A stretch of 64,000 nucleotides of DNA from Mycolicibacterium sp. YH-1 (GTDB lineage: Bacteria > Actinomycetota > Actinomycetes > Mycobacteriales > Mycobacteriaceae). Positions 60,059 to 64,000 of the stretch are shown in pieces. The stretch covers positions 248,001-312,000 of the forward strand of contig NZ_CP092915.1 in the NCBI RefSeq assembly GCF_022557175.1. The letters are read 5' to 3'. Positions within the stretch are counted from its first letter, which is position 1; every line of letters begins with the position of its first letter. Made by a program: the position numbers and the translations under genes. Below the pieces are notes generated by a model, which was given only the letters and a program-made list of their open reading frames with translations, was not told the DNA's origin and did no database searches.

Positions 60059-60396
60059 CGCGCCAACAGCTCGTCGAGAACGGCGAGGAACTCCTCGGTG
60101 CGCAACGGTGTGCAGGCCGGCTGCGGCCGGGTGCCCGGCACGTCGAACGTCACCAACGTCGACTTGATCGGGCGCCACACATCCAATGGCAGCCAGCGGC
60201 GAAAATCAGACGAGCCCCAGATGCGGAACCGGTTGATGAACAACCCGAGCGACTCGGCGCGGTAGCCGCGGATCGCGTCGAGCGGGATGACCTTGGACGT
60301 GCCCGAGGGAAAGTGGTAGCGGCGCAACGTGATCGCGTGCCGGTCCAGCTGGATCAGGCCGTCGTCATAGCGGGCCTCATGGTTCGAATCGCTCAC
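60055..60396 (-). CDS. PH-domain-like small protein coupled to the MBL-Rieske gene
   Basis: A 113-residue protein from GTG 60396, whose start overlaps the stop of the upstream gene (GTGA). It folds as a single bacterial PH-like domain: strands around LIQLDRHAITLRRYHFPSGT, KVIPLDAIRGYRAE and a final helix TEEFLAVLDELLA. No membrane helix. Translational coupling suggests it works with the Rieske-MBL protein, perhaps as a docking or membrane-association module. Confidence 0.8.
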   Translation of the reverse strand: MSDSNHEARYDDGLIQLDRHAITLRRYHFPSGTSKVIPLDAIRGYRAESLGLFINRFRIWGSSDFRRWLPLDVWRPIKSTLVTFDVPGTRPQPACTPLRTEEFLAVLDELLAR

Positions 60397-61943
60397 GCCT
60401 TGGCGCTCCGCAGTTCGTGACCCTTCGACGTCAGGCAGCGTCCGTTGTCGAGGTTCCACTGCCAGCCGTGCAGATTGCAGGTCAACGTCGACCCCTCGAC
60501 CACGCCGAACTTCGATAGGTCGGCCTTGAGGTGCGGGCAGCGGCGCTGAATCTCCCAGCCGTCCAGGGTTATCGACGCCGAGTCGTCATGTGTCTCGGCG
60601 AACCAGCCGTCGGCGTAGGCGATGCGCTCGTCGGTCAGGCACTTGAAGAACGTGTACAGGAACTCGTTGTAACCGCCGACCCGCCAGGCCTTGAACCGGG
60701 TGGACAGGAAGATGGTGTTGACCCAGTCGGGTTCGTCGTCGCGCAGCACGGTGCGGACCAGTTCTGGGGCGATCTCGAAGCCGTAGCGGAACTTCTCGTC
60801 CGGAATCGGCTCGCGGACTGTGCGTTTCGGGAAGTCGAGCACGACGATCTCGGGCCCGAGTCGCAGCTCGACCGGGTACCCGATGCCATCGCAGATCTGG
60901 TCGGTGGCAAGCATGATCGGCTCGAACCTGGCCCGCAGCGGCTCGAGAAGCGGTTCCCCCTCAGCGGGTGCCCAGCTCGCCTTCTCCGCGGCCAACACCG
61001 GCGCCATGCGCTGGGCGAAGGCCTCGATGTAGTCGGCCTTACCGGTGGTGAAGATGGCCTGCACCTCGTCTTCGGGCACCGGGTGTGTGAGCGAGTCCAG
61101 TTGCGAGCCCGTGAAATCCGCGGTCGTGCCGGGGATCATCAGCAGACCCCGGTCGTGTCCGTGCATGCGCATCTGCTCGAGGAACACCACCTGGTCGGGG
61201 AAGATGTTCGCGGGGTCGCCGTGGTCGTCGTTGAGGTCGCGCAGCTCGGTGTCCAGGAAGCACGGCGGCCCGGCCGACGGAATCACCCACGTCGCACCGA
61301 CCTGCGCGATGTACTGGCGGCTGCGGTCCATCTGGCGCTGCCGCTTCTGGGTGCCGAAGGTCTCCTTGGCCCGCGCGGGCATGTCGTAGACCATCGGGTA
61401 CCAGATCGCGCCCGAGTACTGCAGCATGTGGACGTCAATGTGCCCGAACTCCGACTCCAGCACGTCAAGGTCGACGGGACGGGCGTCGTTCATGTTGAAC
61501 ACCACCGTCTCACCGTCGGAGACCACCAGACCCGAGTCGCCAATCGGCCCGTCGGCAGGCGCGCGCAGAGCGATGATCATCACATCGAGATCACCCTTGG
61601 GCCCGCTCACGCGGTGCTTGGTCGAGTCGGTGGTCTCAAAAAACCGGTGGAAGCCGAGCTTCTCCAGCTCACGGCGCAGATCGGGCACCGGGAAGTCCGG
61701 CAGCAGCACGACGGCGTCCTTGTTGACGTGCGCGGCGAGGTTGGCCGGGTCGAAGTGGTCCTTGTGCAGGTGGCTGACGTAGAGGTAGTCGCAGTCACCG
61801 AGTGCGTCCCAGTCGAGGGTGGTGTTGTCCGGGAAGGGGAACCACGATGCGAAGTACGCCGGGTTCACCCAGGGGTCGCACAGGATGCTGCCTGCGGCGG
61901 TGTCGATCCGGAAACCGGCATGTCCGACGCTTGTGACCTGCAC
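60393..61943 (-). CDS. MBL-fold hydrolase with C-terminal Rieske [2Fe-2S] domain
   Basis: A 516-residue protein. The N-terminal metallo-beta-lactamase-like domain (about 1-260) has the metal motif SHLHKDHFDP (His/Asp ligands at about 57-64) and later GDSGLVVS and NMNDARP. A middle region (about 260-430) follows, then a Rieske domain (about 455-505) with ligands in RRCPHLKADL (C-x-H) and CNLHGWQW (C-x2-H). The combination recalls CMP-sialic-acid hydroxylase (CMAH) but with the Rieske domain at the other end. It probably hydroxylates or hydrolyses an unknown substrate using an electron donor. No signal peptide. Confidence 0.87.
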   Translation of the reverse strand: MQVTSVGHAGFRIDTAAGSILCDPWVNPAYFASWFPFPDNTTLDWDALGDCDYLYVSHLHKDHFDPANLAAHVNKDAVVLLPDFPVPDLRRELEKLGFHRFFETTDSTKHRVSGPKGDLDVMIIALRAPADGPIGDSGLVVSDGETVVFNMNDARPVDLDVLESEFGHIDVHMLQYSGAIWYPMVYDMPARAKETFGTQKRQRQMDRSRQYIAQVGATWVIPSAGPPCFLDTELRDLNDDHGDPANIFPDQVVFLEQMRMHGHDRGLLMIPGTTADFTGSQLDSLTHPVPEDEVQAIFTTGKADYIEAFAQRMAPVLAAEKASWAPAEGEPLLEPLRARFEPIMLATDQICDGIGYPVELRLGPEIVVLDFPKRTVREPIPDEKFRYGFEIAPELVRTVLRDDEPDWVNTIFLSTRFKAWRVGGYNEFLYTFFKCLTDERIAYADGWFAETHDDSASITLDGWEIQRRCPHLKADLSKFGVVEGSTLTCNLHGWQWNLDNGRCLTSKGHELRSAKA

Positions 61944-62010
61944 GAATAACCTCTCTGAGCCTGGTCGACGGGACCGGCGACCACGGGTAATTCTAGCCGG
62001 AAAGCGGGCG

Positions 62011-62736
62011 CTACTCCTCCCAGCGCTCCCGGTAGTAGGCCATCCGCGGCGGATCGGGTGCCACTCCGTAGGCGTCCAGCAGCGCCGCCTCCAGGGTGCC
62101 GTCGTCCGGGAAGTTCCACGCCAGCGACATCGTCGCCACCGCCAGGTCCGACCACGGGTCGGCGACGCCGAGGTCGCCGAGGTCGACGTGCCCCGCGCAC
62201 GAACCGTCGTCGGCGATCAGTGTGTTGGGCGCGCACGCGTCGCCGTGGCAGACCACGAGGCGGTCTGCGGGCGGTGCGTCGGCCGGAATCCAGGAGGGCC
62301 TGCCGAACGGGAACTGCGCCACCGGCAGTGTGTCGTGCATCCTGCGCAGACCGGCGCCGATCGCGCGGGCCGCCGCGACGGGCCGCGCCACCCAGGACGG
62401 ATCGACAGCTGAGAGCCCTGGCACCCCCGCCGTGTGCAGCCATCCGGGCCCTGACGAGATCACGCGCGGCACCGCCAGGAAGCGGCCCGCCCAGGTCAGC
62501 CGCTGCGCCTCGGTCACCAGCAGGGCGGCGTGCTCATCGGGATAGACCTTCACGAACTCGGCCGTCACCGAACCCGCGGTTCCCACCGAGAACGTCACAC
62601 CGCCGAGTTCGTTGAGCCACACGGAACCCACATCGCGACCCGCCGCGATCGTTGTGACGACATCGGGCACGGGGACAGGGGTACTGGGGTAGCTCACCCA
62701 AACGACCTTTCCATCGGGACGGTGTTGCGCCCGCAC
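62011..62736 (-). CDS. Aminoglycoside 3'-phosphotransferase-fold kinase, Rv3817 homologue
   Basis: About 241 residues of an APH(3')-type kinase with the catalytic HGDACAPNTLI and the metal-binding HVDLGDLG. In mycobacteria Rv3817-type proteins are intrinsic and their substrates unknown; antibiotic resistance is not implied. The start is uncertain: GTG 62736 leaves 13 bases to the divergent acyltransferase, while GTG 62697 (VSYPSTPVP) leaves room for a promoter. I keep the longer form. Confidence 0.85.
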   Translation of the reverse strand: MRAQHRPDGKVVWVSYPSTPVPVPDVVTTIAAGRDVGSVWLNELGGVTFSVGTAGSVTAEFVKVYPDEHAALLVTEAQRLTWAGRFLAVPRVISSGPGWLHTAGVPGLSAVDPSWVARPVAAARAIGAGLRRMHDTLPVAQFPFGRPSWIPADAPPADRLVVCHGDACAPNTLIADDGSCAGHVDLGDLGVADPWSDLAVATMSLAWNFPDDGTLEAALLDAYGVAPDPPRMAYYRERWEE

Positions 62737-62749
62737 TAGGCTGGACCAC

Positions 62750-63532
62750 GTGGAACCTGTCTACGGCACTGCCATCACGGCCGCCCGCCTGGTGTGGCGG
62801 CTGCAGGGCCTGAAGTTCACCGTGACGGGTGTGGAGAATCTTCCCGTCACCGGTGGAGCGGTGATCGCCATCAACCACACCAGCTACTTCGACTTCACCT
62901 TCGCCGGCCTACCGGCCTTTCGTCAGGGACGCGGCCGCAAGGTTCGCTTCATGGCGAAGAAGGAGGTGTTCGACAACAAGCTGACCGGTCCGATCATGCG
63001 GAGTCTGCGACACATCCCGGTGGATCGCGGCAGCGGCGCGGCGTCGTTCGAGGAGGCGTGCCAGCGGCTCAAGGAGGGCGAGCTGGTCGGCGTCTACCCC
63101 GAGGCGACCATCAGCCGCAGCTTCGAGATCAAGGAGTTCAAGTCGGGTGCGGCGCGGATGGCGATCGCCGCCGACGTGCCGATCATCCCGCACATCGTGT
63201 GGGGCGCTCAGCGCATCTGGACGAAAGGGCATCCACGCAGGATGGGGCGGACGAAGGTGCCGATCTCGATCGCGGTCGGTGAACCGATCTATCCGACCCT
63301 TCCCGCCGCCGAACTGACAGCGCTGTTGCACTCGCGCATGCAGCACCTCCTGACGGAGGTGCAGGACGCCTACGGTCGTCATCCGGCGGGTGAGTTCTGG
63401 GTGCCACACCGTCTTGGTGGGGGAGCCCCGACGCTGGCCGAGGCCAATCAGCTCGACGCCGAGGAAGCCGCCGAGAAGGCAGCGAACCGCGCGGAACGAC
63501 CCGAGCCGGGCGGGGCGCCCGGGCAGGTATGA
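62750..63532 (+). CDS. PlsC-family 1-acylglycerol-3-phosphate O-acyltransferase
   Basis: A 260-residue PlsC acyltransferase with motif I NHTSYFDF (catalytic His and Asp), motif II (MAKKEVFDNKLTGPIMRSLR), motif III VYPEATISRS and motif IV IIPHIVWGAQR. It moves an acyl chain to a lysophospholipid or similar acceptor at the membrane. GTG 62750 is the start. Its stop is followed after one base by a second, related copy, matching the tandem Rv3814c-Rv3816c acyltransferases of M. tuberculosis. Confidence 0.92.
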   Translation: MEPVYGTAITAARLVWRLQGLKFTVTGVENLPVTGGAVIAINHTSYFDFTFAGLPAFRQGRGRKVRFMAKKEVFDNKLTGPIMRSLRHIPVDRGSGAASFEEACQRLKEGELVGVYPEATISRSFEIKEFKSGAARMAIAADVPIIPHIVWGAQRIWTKGHPRRMGRTKVPISIAVGEPIYPTLPAAELTALLHSRMQHLLTEVQDAYGRHPAGEFWVPHRLGGGAPTLAEANQLDAEEAAEKAANRAERPEPGGAPGQV

Positions 63533-63533
63533 C

Positions 63534-64000
63534 ATGGAACCGATCTTCCGCAGCCTGGAGATCGCGGGTAGAACGGCGGTGCGAGTCACCGGTACCCGCA
63601 TCACCTACCACGGTTTGGAGAACATCCCCGCGGTTGGCGGAGCGGTGGCTGCCATCAACCACACGAGTTATGTCGACTTCCTCCCCGCGGCATTGGCTGC
63701 CATGTACCGCAAGCGGCGGATGCGTTTCATGATCAAGGCCGAGATGGCTGACGTGAAGGCGGTTGACTTCCTGATCAAGCACACTCAGGCCATTCCCGTC
63801 GACCGGCGCGCGGGTGGCGATTCCTACCCCATCGCCGTCGAGCGATTACAAGCCGGCGAACTCGTCGGCGTCTACCCGGAGGCAACCATCAGCCGCAGCT
63901 TCGAACTCAAGGAGTTCAAGACAGGTGCCGCACGCATGGCCAAGGAGGCCGACGTGCCGATCATCCCGATGATCGTGTGGGGCGCTCAGCGCATCTGGAC
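63534..64000 (+). CDS. PlsC-family acyltransferase, second tandem copy, cut by window end
   Basis: A partial gene (155 residues visible) from ATG 63534, one base after the first copy's stop. It shows motif I NHTSYVDF, motif II (FMIKAEMADVKAVDFLIK), motif III VYPEATISRS and the start of motif IV IIPMIVWGAQR before the window ends. It is about half identical by eye to the first copy. Tandem duplication with divergence suggests different acyl or acceptor specificity. Confidence 0.92.
   Translation, partial: MEPIFRSLEIAGRTAVRVTGTRITYHGLENIPAVGGAVAAINHTSYVDFLPAALAAMYRKRRMRFMIKAEMADVKAVDFLIKHTQAIPVDRRAGGDSYPIAVERLQAGELVGVYPEATISRSFELKEFKTGAARMAKEADVPIIPMIVWGAQRIW

Noticed and set aside
60531..61949. 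Forward frame of 472 codons opposite the MBL-Rieske gene
   Set aside because: Antisense shadow; the reverse-strand protein has intact MBL and Rieske ligands.
62011..62736. Calling the APH-fold gene an acquired aminoglycoside-resistance gene
   Set aside because: Composition and synteny match the core mycobacterial Rv3817 type next to the acyltransferases; no mobile element is near.
1..64000. tRNA, rRNA, CRISPR, insertion sequence or prophage
   Set aside because: I saw no cloverleaf, spaced identical repeats, transposase or integrase. A tRNA or CRISPR scan would be decisive; any hit would overturn this.

Overview
The window is high-GC actinobacterial DNA and almost certainly comes from a Mycobacterium/Mycolicibacterium chromosome. 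It carries a complete mce1 locus (mce1R-fadD5-yrbE1AB-mce1A-F-mas1A-D). It also carries a long block whose order and relative strands match M. tuberculosis Rv3834c to Rv3854c read in reverse: ethR-ethA-rraA, H-NS-like Rv3852, Rv3850, espR, Rv3847, sodA, Rv3843c, glpQ1, bfrB, Rv3840, Rv3839, pheA, Rv3837c, Rv3836, Rv3835, serS. Gln at SodA position 145, an intact LCP protein and a dinB3-type polymerase beside ethR point to a fast-growing, M. smegmatis-like species. These comparisons rest on recalled family knowledge, not on a search.

Layout. Positions 58-2848 hold a 36-codon gene with a strong ribosome binding site and its own hairpin, a TetR regulator and a 598-aa acyl-CoA dehydrogenase. Positions 2870-12941 are an accessory catabolic cluster: TetR, SDR, a kinase/phospho-lyase fusion, a divergent PxpABC-like trio, an MFS transporter and a CocE-type hydrolase. 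Repeated TAATGCA/TGCATTA half-sites precede both the TetR gene and the SDR operon. Positions 12966-31481 are the mce1 neighbourhood (adhE1, Rv0163 and Rv0164 homologues, mce1R, fadD5, then the 12-gene mce1 operon, largely with overlapping or closely spaced genes). Positions 31495-33028 hold a DUF1275 protein and an SDR at a synteny junction. From 33051 the Rv38xx block begins: dinB3, ethR/ethA with a palindromic operator, rraA, a TipA-like MerR with a textbook MerR promoter, an H-NS-like protein, and a copper operon (CopD, CopC, YcnI, membrane protein) led by the Rv3850 homologue.

Positions 41942-44964 are an insertion relative to M. tuberculosis (secreted repeat protein, ImmA/IrrE-like peptidase, MAB_1171c-type membrane protein) next to espR. 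Positions 45015-57827 cover espR, oxidative-stress and iron genes (sodA, bfrB, the Rv3839 homologue with IdeR-type boxes), glpQ1, LCP and CPBP proteins, pheA and a histidine phosphatase. Positions 57958-64000 hold serS, a FAH-like protein, a PH-domain/MBL-Rieske pair, an APH-type kinase and two tandem PlsC acyltransferases, the second cut by the window end.

The strongest candidate for an undescribed system is the 2.9-12.9 kb cluster. The 4609-7041 protein joins a hydroxylysine-kinase-like domain to a phospho-lyase of the ethanolamine-phosphate/phosphohydroxylysine type. It is coupled to PxpABC homologues that lack the canonical substrate motifs, suggesting import, amide or lactam opening and deamination of an unknown hydroxylated amine. 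I saw no tRNA, rRNA, CRISPR array, insertion sequence or prophage.
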